This document shows, one piece after another, positions 1 to 5,382 of a stretch of 5,615 nt of DNA; the first letter of the stretch is position 1; the number at the start of each line of letters is the position of its first letter. The translations under genes and the position numbers were made by a program. The DNA is taken from positions 1-5,615 of the forward strand of contig JBFKAV010000195.1 of the NCBI GenBank assembly GCA_041621405.1, in the 5' to 3' direction. This DNA comes from JBFKAV01 sp041621405. Its GTDB lineage: Bacteria > Pseudomonadota > Alphaproteobacteria > Rhodobacterales > Rhodobacteraceae. Under the pieces are notes generated by a model that had not been told where the DNA came from, did not search any database, and was given only the letters and a program-made list of their open reading frames with translations.

Positions 1-464
1 AAGCTGCGCGCCATGTCGACGAGCGAGCGGTTGATCTGCAGGACGCCCGTGCGCGCATTCAGGATGATGATCCAGATCGCGAACAGCGTCGTGGTGATGA
101 TGATCGACTTCATGCCGAAGCCGAAAAGCACCATGAGCACCGGAACCAGTGCGGTCAGCGGCGCACTTATGAAGATGTTGACCCAAGGAAGCAGCAGCTC
201 GTCGAGCAGCCGCGACTTGCCCATCAGGATCCCAACCGGGATCCCGATCACCACAGCGAAGCCCACGCCTGCCGCGAAGGCATAGGCTGTCTCGGCGAGC
301 GCCTTCTGGAAGGCTGGCGTGCCGATCACCTCGTAGAGGGTGGCGACCACCTCGCTCAAGGGCGGCACGAAGAAGGACAGCTCGACGCGGCCGACGAGCT
401 CCCACAGCAGCCCCCAGACGATCAGTGAAGACATGCCCGGCAGACGCAGCCCGAAGACGTTCAT
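1..464 (-). CDS. ABC transporter permease 2 (TauC/SsuC-like), C-terminus beyond window
   Basis: This is an inner-membrane channel subunit of a binding-protein-dependent importer. The reading frame opens at an ATG at 464-462 and stays open to the window edge, giving 154 residues; families of this type usually run about 250-280, so roughly 100 residues are missing. Hydrophobic segments are visible at about 11-25, 62-82, 88-114 and 119-136. The last visible residues (VDMARS, 149-154) are the beginning of the cytoplasmic EAA loop that docks on the ATPase. The start lies 9 nt after the ATPase stop codon and in the same frame. A run of five G lies 5 nt upstream and a GGAG overlaps the ATPase end, so translation is probably coupled. 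The protein is recognisably similar to permease 1 (both share a GRV..S...P region near residue 25 and a PL.AL.P.L.M.(Y/F)G segment), yet clearly diverged, which suggests the two form a heterodimer. Family assignment is firm; substrate is unknown. Confidence 0.93.
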   Translation of the reverse strand, partial: MNVFGLRLPGMSSLIVWGLLWELVGRVELSFFVPPLSEVVATLYEVIGTPAFQKALAETAYAFAAGVGFAVVIGIPVGILMGKSRLLDELLLPWVNIFISAPLTALVPVLMVLFGFGMKSIIITTTLFAIWIIILNARTGVLQINRSLVDMARS

Positions 465-473
465 CGCTGCCCC

Positions 474-1280
474 CTACTCCACATAGCTCTTCAGCGAGGC
501 CCAGATCCTGTCGACGATGTCGAGGTATTCCGGGTCGCGGCGGATGTTGTCGACGCCCTTGTTGCGGAAGCCGCTGGGGCGGATCACCTCGGAGACGCGG
601 CTCGGCCGCGGCAGGAGGATCGCGATCTGGTCGGAGACGTAGACCGCCTCCTCGATCGAATGGGTGACGAAGAGGAAGGTCTTGTTCTCGGTCTCGACGA
701 GCGTCAGCAGGTCTTCCTGGAACTTGCGGCGGGTCTGCTCGTCGACGGCCGAGAACGGCTCGTCCATCAGCAGCACCTGCGAGTCCACCGACAGGGCCCG
801 CGCCAGTCCCACGCGCTGACGCATCCCACCCGACAGCTCGTGCGGATAGCTCTTCTCGAAGCCGACGAGGCCGACGTCGCGGATGTATTTCGCGGCGATG
901 TCTTCGCGTTCCGACTTCGCCACGCCGCGAAGCTCGAGCCCGAAGGCGACGTTCCTGAGCACGCTGGCCCAGGGCAGGAGCGCGAAATCCTGAAACACGA
1001 AGGAGCGGTCGGGGCCGGGGCCGGTCACTTTCCGGCCGCCCACATCGACGGTGCCGGAGGTCGGCTCGAGCAAACCGGCGATGATCTTCAGAAGCGTGGT
1101 CTTGCCGCAGCCCGAAGGCCCGAGGAGGGAGGTAAGCTGGCCCTTCGGGAAATCGAGCGTGAGGTTCTTCAGCGCTTCGACGGTACCGTAGTTCTTCGTG
1201 ATGTTTCGCGCCGAGACGGCAATCTCCGGCGCGGCGCCTGAGATCTGCACCACGTTGTCCTTAATCCGAGACGTAACCAC
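474..1280 (-). CDS. ABC transporter ATP-binding protein (SsuB/TauB-like)
   Basis: This is the cytoplasmic ATPase that powers the importer, 268 residues from the GTG used here. All nucleotide-binding motifs are intact: Walker A GPSGCGKT at 54-61, Q-loop glutamine 97 in FQDFALLPW, signature LSGGMRQRV at 149-157, Walker B VLLMDEP at 169-175, D-loop SAVD at 177-180 and switch histidine 207 in FVTHS. The FQ.(F/P).LLPW Q-loop and the C-terminal tail are usual for the nitrate/sulfonate/taurine class. The start is ambiguous: the GTG at 1280 has GAAGGA 7 nt upstream and overlaps permease 1 by 20 nt, whereas GTGs at 1253 and 1250 have an AAGGA 4 and 7 nt upstream, just after the permease stop. The shorter forms lose only 9-10 residues that carry no motif. 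Family certain; substrate unknown. Confidence 0.96.
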   Translation of the reverse strand: MVTSRIKDNVVQISGAAPEIAVSARNITKNYGTVEALKNLTLDFPKGQLTSLLGPSGCGKTTLLKIIAGLLEPTSGTVDVGGRKVTGPGPDRSFVFQDFALLPWASVLRNVAFGLELRGVAKSEREDIAAKYIRDVGLVGFEKSYPHELSGGMRQRVGLARALSVDSQVLLMDEPFSAVDEQTRRKFQEDLLTLVETENKTFLFVTHSIEEAVYVSDQIAILLPRPSRVSEVIRPSGFRNKGVDNIRRDPEYLDIVDRIWASLKSYVE

Positions 1281-2022
1281 GGCTGTGTCCTTCGAAGAGA
1301 TGGGTCTCGATCGTCTCCAGGAGGTTCAGGAACAGAACCGCGAGAAGGATGATCGAGAAGATGGCAGCGTACATGCTGGGGTAGTCGGCGATCGAACGGC
1401 TGAAGGTGATGATGTCGCCCACGCCGGTCGGCGTGATCTTCAGCTCGGCAAGGATGGCACCGATGAAGCCCGCCGAGATCCCGAGCCGGAGACCGGAAAA
1501 GATCATCGGGGCGGCGGCGGGGAGGATGATCTTGAGGATGATGTCGCGATCGCTGCCGAGAAACGAGCGGCCCATCTCGGCAATCGATGTCGGCGTGTTG
1601 CGCACCGCGGTGGCGGTGTTCAGAACGATCACGGGCATCGCCATGATGCAGACCACGAAGACCTTCGAGGTCAGGCCGATGCCGTAGACCATCACCAGAA
1701 GCGGGATCAGCGCCGCGAGCGGCGCGGCCTGCATGACGATGAAGATCGGCGAGAACAGCCAGTCGAACCACGAGCTGAGACCGATCCAGAGCCCGATGGC
1801 GATGCCGAGTGCGGCCGAGATCGCAACGCCGACGACGAGTGGCTTCAGGGTATCGCCGTAGGCGACAAAGAGCGAGCCATCGAGGGCCATCGAGACGAGC
1901 GCGCCCATGGTCTCGAAGAACGTCGGAAAGGCGTAGCTGACCGGAACGCGCCCGGCGATCTCCCAGGCGCCGAAGACGATCAGGGCCGAAAGCAGCTTGA
2001 GAGCGAGCGCGCGTGTCAGCAT
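1261..2022 (-). CDS. ABC transporter permease 1 (TauC/SsuC-like)
   Basis: This is a complete 253-residue inner-membrane permease of the binding-protein-dependent type. Hydrophobic segments lie at about 6-22, 60-82, 87-112, 118-139, 172-194 and 214-236, consistent with six helices. The EAA loop that contacts the ATPase is readable at about 149-181, from EMGRSFLGSDRD to the GLRLG end. The ATG start at 2022 is preceded by GGGGA at a short 4-nt spacing. It lies 58 nt after the binding-protein gene, a gap filled by a stem-loop. Its last 20 nt overlap the start of the ATPase gene. Nitrate/sulfonate/taurine-type systems commonly use one permease as a homodimer, so the second, different permease downstream is notable. 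The substrate cannot be assigned from sequence. Confidence 0.95.
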   Translation of the reverse strand: MLTRALALKLLSALIVFGAWEIAGRVPVSYAFPTFFETMGALVSMALDGSLFVAYGDTLKPLVVGVAISAALGIAIGLWIGLSSWFDWLFSPIFIVMQAAPLAALIPLLVMVYGIGLTSKVFVVCIMAMPVIVLNTATAVRNTPTSIAEMGRSFLGSDRDIILKIILPAAAPMIFSGLRLGISAGFIGAILAELKITPTGVGDIITFSRSIADYPSMYAAIFSIILLAVLFLNLLETIETHLFEGHSRGYVSD

Positions 2023-2045
2023 CAGTTCCCCGGAGTTGGCGTCTC

Positions 2046-2073
2046 GGGGGCGGCCGTGGGTCCGGCCGCCCCC
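2046..2073 (-). promoter_or_regulatory. Intercistronic GC-rich stem-loop between binding protein and permease 1
   Basis: A perfect 11-bp inverted repeat (GGGGGCGGCCG / CGGCCGCCCCC) with a 6-nt loop begins 7 nt after the binding-protein stop codon and ends 23 nt before the permease start. No U-run follows, so it is not a standard intrinsic terminator. In transport operons, hairpins at this position (for example after malE in enteric bacteria) are known to block 3' exonucleases or partly terminate transcription, so that the binding protein is made in excess over the membrane subunits. The same role is inferred here. The hairpin itself is directly visible. Confidence 0.75.
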
Positions 2074-2080
2074 TGTTGGC

Positions 2081-3055
2081 TCAGTTCATCGCCCCATCGA
2101 GCGGCTTCATGTACCAGAAGTCCTCGATGTTCAGCGTGGCGATATCGCCTTCCAGCTGACCGGCCTCGGAGTACCACTCGAGGTCTGCCTGGGCCGCCTT
2201 TCGGCCGCCGCCGTTCGGATCGTAGAGCCCGCCTTCGACGGCTTCGACGTAGAAGGCGTCAAGGTTGTCGAGGATCTCCTTCGGCAGCTGCCCGATTGGC
2301 CCGTTCGGATCGGTCTCGCGGCTGATCACGGTCGGGTCGGCATTCATGTCCTGCCAGACGCCGAGAAGCGCGTTGACGAAGATCTGCACGTCGTCCTCGT
2401 TGGCCTGGATCCAGTCGAGATTGGCAAAGAGCGCCTCGTCGCTGGCGTCGACGTCGAACATCTCCAGCACGTTGAACCCGTCGCCGTGCTCACGCATGAT
2501 CCGGTTCTTGTTCGCCAGGTCGATGATCGTGGCCTCCGCCTGTCCGGCCAGCAGCGCAGCGACGCGGTTGGCCGAGCCCGGCACGTAGGAGCGCTCGCCG
2601 AACTGGATCCCGATCTTGTCCTCGATCACGTTGGCGATCGAGTCGGTGCCGCCCCCGCGCGAGTGCAGCAGGATCGGCTCACCGTTCAGGTCCTCGAGCT
2701 TCTCGTACTTCTTGGTGGTGACGGGGAAGAAGCGCAGCTTCGAAAGCTGGAATATGATCCGGATCGGCGCCTTCGCGCGCTGCATGGCGGCGTAGGGGGT
2801 GCCGAAGCCGATATCCATCTGGCCGCTCAGCACCGCCTGGATCGCCAGTTCCTCGTCGGCAAAGGCCGTCCATTCGTAGTCGAGACCGTTCGCCCTGGCC
2901 CGGTCGAGCGCCACGAAGAATGCGGCCAGCTCTTCCGACGGGGTCTCGGCCAGCGCAATCCGGATCGTGTCGGCCTGGGCGGGCGCCGACAACAGCCCGA
3001 GCGCCAGCGGCGCCGCGAGCGCTGTTGCCGCGAGTTGCTTCAGAAAGTGTCTCAT
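2081..3055 (-). CDS. Periplasmic ABC substrate-binding protein (NMT1/SsuA/TauA-like)
   Basis: This is the exported receptor that delivers substrate to the neighbouring permeases. It has 324 residues, typical of the class. The start at 3055 is supported by a GGAGG 6 nt upstream and by an obvious signal peptide: MRHFLKQ basic start, hydrophobic core at about 8-23, and an AQA-type cleavage site after residue 27, with the mature chain starting DTIRIA. The mature part has the expected two-lobe solute-binding pattern: an early strand DTIRIALAE, a GQMDIGFGTP segment at about 78-87 and an SRGGGTDSI stretch at the usual ligand or hinge position. The region TTKKYEKLEDLNG matches the 'sensible domain linker' seen in NMT1-like proteins. 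The frame extends upstream without stops through the regulator gene, but that part is a shadow. Such proteins bind sulfonates, nitrate, pyrimidine precursors or aromatic acids; the ligand here is unknown, and an aromatic or organic acid is inferred only from the nearby FAH gene. Confidence 0.94.
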   Translation of the reverse strand: MRHFLKQLAATALAAPLALGLLSAPAQADTIRIALAETPSEELAAFFVALDRARANGLDYEWTAFADEELAIQAVLSGQMDIGFGTPYAAMQRAKAPIRIIFQLSKLRFFPVTTKKYEKLEDLNGEPILLHSRGGGTDSIANVIEDKIGIQFGERSYVPGSANRVAALLAGQAEATIIDLANKNRIMREHGDGFNVLEMFDVDASDEALFANLDWIQANEDDVQIFVNALLGVWQDMNADPTVISRETDPNGPIGQLPKEILDNLDAFYVEAVEGGLYDPNGGGRKAAQADLEWYSEAGQLEGDIATLNIEDFWYMKPLDGAMN

Positions 3056-3061
3056 GATTGT

Positions 3062-3066
3062 CCTCC
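3062..3066 (-). promoter_or_regulatory. Ribosome binding site of the substrate-binding protein
   Basis: GGAGG on the minus strand stands 6 nt before the ATG at 3055. It fixes this start over the much longer open frame that continues upstream. The 92-nt gap between the regulator and this gene shows no convincing sigma-70 promoter: the TTGACG overlapping the regulator stop has no -10 partner at 16-18 nt. The transporter genes may therefore be transcribed from the promoter ahead of the regulator, or from one I cannot recognise. Confidence 0.8.
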
Positions 3067-3147
3067 CTGGGAATGAAGTCTTTTTCGCTTCGTCTTGAAG
3101 GGCCCCGGCTCCGCGCTCTTCTCGGCCCTGCATCCTGGTTTCCGCCG

Positions 3148-3837
3148 TCAAACCTCCCCGAATAGCCGCGCCGAGACCGAGCCGATATGCTGGCGCATGG
3201 CCTGCTGCGCCGCCCCTGGATCGCGCGCCGCGATTGCGGTTGCGATGGCCTCGTGCTCGGCAAAGCTGGAATGTCCCTCCGGCGGCCGCGCGGACTGCCG
3301 CACGACCGTCTCCCATGCAACCGCCCGACGCACCCGGTTCAGCTGGTCGAACAGCGCCGCAAGCAGGATGTTGTCCGCAGCCTCGGCGACCGCCCGGTGA
3401 AAGCGGTCGTCCCTGCGCTCGTACTCGGCCCAGCTCTCGGCACGGGCGGCGGCATCCTTCGCGCGCTCGATCCGCGCGACCGCCTCGGCCGAGGCGTTGA
3501 TCGCCGCCTCGCGCGCGATCGCAGGCTCGATGCAAAGTCGCGCGCGCATCATCCGGACCGGCGTGATCTGCCGTCCGATCTCGCCCAGCCCGGCCCCGGC
3601 GGCGCCATCGATCGGTCCCGCCACGAAGGTTCCCTTGCCGACATGACGCCAGATCTTGCCCTCGCGCTCCAGCGCATCGAGCGCCTTGCGCAGGGCAGAG
3701 CGGCTGAGGCCAAGGTTCCCGATCAACTCGCGTTCCGGCGGCAGACGGTCGCCAGGCGCATAGGCGCCCTCGGCGATGAAGTCCTTCACGGCCGTCACCA
3801 CGGTGTCGCGTTCTGCCTGGTCGGGTCGGGTCAGCAC
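3148..3837 (-). CDS. GntR-family transcriptional regulator, FadR subfamily (FCD domain)
   Basis: This is a 229-residue ligand-responsive DNA-binding protein. The N-terminal winged helix-turn-helix occupies about 8-75: LPPERELIGNLGLSRSALRKAL is the recognition region (32-53) and HVGKGTFV the wing (65-72). The C-terminal all-helical FCD ligand domain spans about 95-222. It shows the metal-site residues known for this family: D143 and H147 in the DxxFH motif, H195 in AEHEAI and H217 in RQHI. Ligands of FCD regulators are usually carboxylic acids. The start is a GTG at 3837 with GAGG 8 nt upstream; an overlapping CTG is a less likely start. The gene is divergent from the FAH gene and the first of the minus-strand transport cluster, so it most likely controls both. 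A FadR-like operator 16 nt upstream of its start suggests autoregulation. Confidence 0.95.
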   Translation of the reverse strand: MLTRPDQAERDTVVTAVKDFIAEGAYAPGDRLPPERELIGNLGLSRSALRKALDALEREGKIWRHVGKGTFVAGPIDGAAGAGLGEIGRQITPVRMMRARLCIEPAIAREAAINASAEAVARIERAKDAAARAESWAEYERRDDRFHRAVAEAADNILLAALFDQLNRVRRAVAWETVVRQSARPPEGHSSFAEHEAIATAIAARDPGAAQQAMRQHIGSVSARLFGEV

Positions 3838-3853
3838 CAGATTGACCTCGGAA

Positions 3854-3865
3854 TTGGTTGACCAA
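3854..3865. promoter_or_regulatory. Candidate operator of the GntR/FadR-type regulator
   Basis: TTGGTTGACCAA is an inverted repeat with perfect 5-bp arms around a 2-nt centre. It matches the family pattern of FadR-subfamily operators, which have GGT and ACC half sites separated by a few bases (FadR itself uses TGGT...ACCA). It lies 16 nt before the regulator start. By the promoter proposed here it would sit at about +13 to +24 of the regulator transcript, where a bound protein would obstruct elongation or open-complex formation. No second good copy is visible near the FAH start. The palindrome is seen directly; the assignment to this regulator is inferred from family knowledge and position. 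Confidence 0.62.
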
Positions 3866-3884
3866 AGTCGGCTGAGTGATCTCG

Positions 3885-3912
3885 ATTATGGCAGATCAAT
3901 CGCGGCTGGCAA
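3885..3912 (-). promoter_or_regulatory. Candidate promoter of the GntR regulator / transport operon
   Basis: On the minus strand, TTGCCA (3912-3907, five of six matches to the -35 consensus) and CATAAT (3890-3885, five of six matches to the -10) are separated by 16 nt. The start of transcription would be near 3878, giving a leader of about 41 nt before the GTG at 3837. The left outer arm of the nested inverted repeat falls in the spacer. This is a consensus match made by eye. Confidence 0.55.
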
Positions 3913-3952
3913 CCGAAAACCCGCTCGCCAGCCGTAATGGTTGCGATTGATC
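3894..3952. repeat. Nested inverted repeat between divergent promoters
   Basis: The outer arms GATCAATCGC (3894-3903) and GCGATTGATC (3943-3952) are perfect 10-bp reverse complements. The inner arms CGGCTGGC (3903-3910) and GCCAGCCG (3927-3934) are a perfect 8-bp pair, and base 3903 is shared by both. An 8-nt insertion (TAATGGTT, 3935-3942) breaks the symmetry on the right, and 16 nt separate the inner arms. GCAACC (3909-3914) and GGTTGC (3939-3944) form a further overlapping pair. Both proposed transcripts start outside the element, so it would act as DNA (paired regulator sites, looping or cruciform) rather than as an RNA hairpin. It is not a terminator: it lies between two gene starts. The binding protein is unknown. 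Confidence 0.7.
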
Positions 3953-3975
3953 CGCACGCTGGGCGCGGCTATTAA
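3947..3975 (+). promoter_or_regulatory. Candidate promoter of the FAH-family gene
   Basis: TTGATC (3947-3952) and TATTAA (3970-3975) are separated by 17 nt, each matching four of six sigma-70 consensus positions. Transcription would begin near 3982 and leave about 27 nt before the ATG, including a GGAG at 3999-4002. The -35 lies within the right outer arm of the inverted repeat, so a protein bound there would compete with RNA polymerase. Confidence 0.5.
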
Positions 3976-4008
3976 TCGCGCGAACGCCCGACAGAAGCGG
4001 AGAACCGA

Positions 4009-4695
4009 ATGCCTCGATACGTGATTGATGCGCCGCCGGTGCCGACGATCCCGGTGGCGGGAACCGATGCCGAGTTCCCCGTGCGCCGGGTCTACTGCAT
4101 CGGCAGGAACTACGCCGCCCATACCATCGAGATGGGGGGCGACCCGGATCGCGAGCCGCCGTTCTTCTTCCAGAAGAACCCCGACAACCTCGACGCGTCG
4201 GGCGAGTTTCCGTATCCGCCGAAGTCCTCCGACGTCCACCACGAGGTGGAGATGCTCGTGGCACTGAAGTCGGGCGGGCGGGACATTCCCGTCGCGAAGG
4301 CGCTCGACCACGTCTTCGGCTACGCGCTTTCCATCGACATGACGCGGCGCGATCTGCAGGGCGAGGCGAAGAAGCTCAGCCGCCCCTGGGAGATCGGCAA
4401 GGCCTTCGAGCGCTCCGCCCCGGTCGGGCCGCTGCATCCGGCCTCCGAGGTCGGGCATCCGTCGGCTGGGCGTGTCGAGCTCAAGGTCAACGGCGAGCTC
4501 CGCCAGAAGGGCGACCTCGACCAGATGATCTGGAAGGTGCCCGAGATGATCTCCTACCTCTCGGAATATTTCGAGCTTGCCGCCGGCGACGTGATCCTCT
4601 CCGGAACCCCGTCCGGGGTCGGCGCGGTTGCTGCGGGCGACCAGATAGAGGTTGCGATCGAGGGGCTGGGGAGCATGACGGTCCGCGTCGTCTGA
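4009..4695 (+). CDS. Fumarylacetoacetate hydrolase (FAH) family protein, fumarylpyruvate-hydrolase-like
   Basis: This is a 228-residue, probably cytoplasmic enzyme that would hydrolyse a carbon-carbon bond in a beta-diketo or oxo-acid substrate using a divalent metal. The family pattern is complete: YCIGRNYAAH at 29-38 with the likely catalytic histidine 38; metal ligands E79 and E81 in HHEVEM and D110 in SIDMTRRDLQ; conserved K131 in the GKAFE segment; and SGTPSGVG at 198-205 near the C-terminus. The short length and the GRNYA.H...MG.DP...PFFF(Q/T)K run are usual for fumarylpyruvate or acylpyruvate hydrolases of gentisate-type routes, but the family also contains oxaloacetate decarboxylases and other hydrolases. 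The ATG is preceded by GGAG at 6-nt spacing. The gene stands alone and diverges from the regulator and transporter; no ring-cleavage dioxygenase or maleylpyruvate isomerase is present in the window, so the exact substrate is open. Confidence 0.93.
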   Translation: MPRYVIDAPPVPTIPVAGTDAEFPVRRVYCIGRNYAAHTIEMGGDPDREPPFFFQKNPDNLDASGEFPYPPKSSDVHHEVEMLVALKSGGRDIPVAKALDHVFGYALSIDMTRRDLQGEAKKLSRPWEIGKAFERSAPVGPLHPASEVGHPSAGRVELKVNGELRQKGDLDQMIWKVPEMISYLSEYFELAAGDVILSGTPSGVGAVAAGDQIEVAIEGLGSMTVRVV

Positions 4696-4701
4696 CCGGA
4701 T

Positions 4702-4728
4702 GCTCGGCATGTCTGCGGGATGCCGGGT
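4702..4728. terminator. Weak candidate bidirectional terminator between convergent genes
   Basis: In the 78-nt gap between the convergent FAH and gapR stop codons, CGGCAT (4705-4710) pairs with ATGCCG (4720-4725) across a 9-nt loop. Three further pairs, including two G-T wobbles, extend the stem to nine. There is no T-run on either side, so classical intrinsic termination is doubtful. A smaller GGAGG/CCTCC hairpin follows around 4750-4764. The position is right for a shared terminator; the structure alone is weak. Confidence 0.28.
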
Positions 4729-4773
4729 TCGCCGGCGCAGGTCGCGACGGGAGGCCGGCCCTCCGCAGAGCCG

Positions 4774-5043
4774 CTACATCCCGAGGGCGGCCTTGTACAT
4801 CTCGAGCACCGCCTCTTCCTCGGCGAGGTCGTCCTTGTCACGCTTTCTCAGCGCGACGATCTTTCGCATCGCCTTGGTGTCGTAGCCGCGCCCCTTGGCC
4901 TCAGCCATCACCTCCTTGATCTGGTCGGCAATGTCCTTCTTCTCGGCCTCGAGCCGCTCGACGCGCTCGACGAACTGCCTGAGCTCGTTGGCGGCAACGC
5001 CATAGGCGGCGTCGGACGGGGCGTTGGCGGCGGCGTCGGTCAT
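4774..5043 (-). CDS. gapR: GapR-family nucleoid-associated protein (DUF2312)
   Basis: This 89-residue protein closely matches the GapR/DUF2312 family, which is about 80-90 residues long. The family core is present: ELRQFVERVERLEAEKKDI (20-38) as the first helix, QIKEVMAEAKGRGYD (41-55), then a basic helix TKAMRKIVALRKRDKDD (56-72), and the acidic end LAEEEAVLEMYKAALGM. In Caulobacter, GapR is known to form a dimer of dimers clamped around overtwisted, AT-rich DNA ahead of moving polymerases and to stimulate type II topoisomerases; the same job is inferred here. The first 18 residues are a poorly conserved, probably flexible extension. The start ATG at 5043 has AGGAG 6 nt upstream. The gene is convergent with the FAH gene and divergent from the small membrane protein, with 119 nt between the starts holding no clear promoter for either. 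Confidence 0.96.
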   Translation of the reverse strand: MTDAAANAPSDAAYGVAANELRQFVERVERLEAEKKDIADQIKEVMAEAKGRGYDTKAMRKIVALRKRDKDDLAEEEAVLEMYKAALGM

Positions 5044-5162
5044 GCGCGTCTCCTCTGGAACGGGCCCCGATCCCTAGTGCAGCCCCGTCCTCGCCGCAAG
5101 AGCCGTGGCTTGCCTCGCGCAGACCGGCGCGCTAGGCCCGGCAGGGACAGGGAGGGCCGGGC

Positions 5163-5378
5163 ATGGAGTGGCTGATCTGGAGCGGCGCGGCGCTGTCGCT
5201 CCTCGGCGTCGCGGGGATCGTCTGGTGCATCCTGCTCGTGGCCCGGGTGCGGCGCGCGGGTCTGCCCGATGCCGAGTTCCGGTCCCGGCTGCAGCGCGTG
5301 GTGGCGCTCAATCTCGGCGCGCTCTTCGTCTCGGCGATCGGCCTGATGATGGTCGTGACCGGGATCATACTAGGATAG
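5163..5378 (+). CDS. Small two-helix membrane protein of unknown function
   Basis: I do not recognise a named family for this 71-residue protein. It has two hydrophobic stretches, about 5-27 and 47-69, joined by an arginine-rich loop (RVRRAGLPDAEFRSRLQR, 28-45). By the positive-inside rule the loop should face the cytoplasm with both ends in the periplasm. No cysteine pair, catalytic motif or signal cleavage site is evident; there is a single cysteine at 22. The ATG start has a GGAGG 7 nt upstream. Its stop is followed after 4 nt by the decarboxylase start, and the AGGA that serves the decarboxylase lies inside this gene's last codons. The two are therefore almost certainly one transcript with coupled translation. 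That the frame is real is supported by the good ribosome site, the membrane pattern and the tight coupling. Confidence 0.85.
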   Translation: MEWLIWSGAALSLLGVAGIVWCILLVARVRRAGLPDAEFRSRLQRVVALNLGALFVSAIGLMMVVTGIILG

Positions 5379-5382
5379 CGCG

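Noticed and set aside
2035..2080. GTTGGC direct repeats (2035-2040 and 2075-2080) flanking the stem-loop, as a target-site duplication of a small mobile element.
   Set aside because: The six-base repeats flank only 34 bp with no element-like ends beyond the hairpin, which is better explained as an intercistronic mRNA structure.
1198..2325. Plus-strand open frame of 375 codons across permease 1 and the binding-protein end.
   Set aside because: The translation is dominated by Asp, Glu, Arg and His with no fold-like pattern, and it lies opposite two well-recognised genes.
3146..3151. TTGACG on the minus strand at the GntR stop as a -35 for the binding-protein gene.
   Set aside because: The bases 16-18 nt downstream are GC-only and give no -10 element.
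3187..3861. Plus-strand open frame of 224 codons opposite the GntR gene.
   Set aside because: It is the complement of a regulator with intact helix-turn-helix and FCD metal residues; no ribosome site or domain is visible for it.
2081..3865. A single 594-residue open frame joining the binding protein with about 270 residues upstream.
   Set aside because: The upstream part is antisense-free but out of frame with the real GntR gene on the same strand, reads as arginine/glycine-rich low-quality protein, and a signal peptide plus a GGAGG site define the true start at 3055.
4023..4029. GATTGAT early in the FAH gene as a third copy of the inverted-repeat arm.
   Set aside because: Only seven bases match, and they encode an ordinary Val-Ile-Asp stretch; chance is the simpler explanation.
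3886..4710. Long minus-strand open frame of 274 codons opposite the FAH gene.
   Set aside because: It mirrors the FAH gene on the other strand, where complete active-site motifs and a ribosome site show the true coding strand. Long shadow frames are expected in high-GC DNA.
4720..5175. Plus-strand frame of 151 codons opposite gapR.
   Set aside because: GapR on the minus strand matches its family throughout; the opposite frame has no recognisable features.
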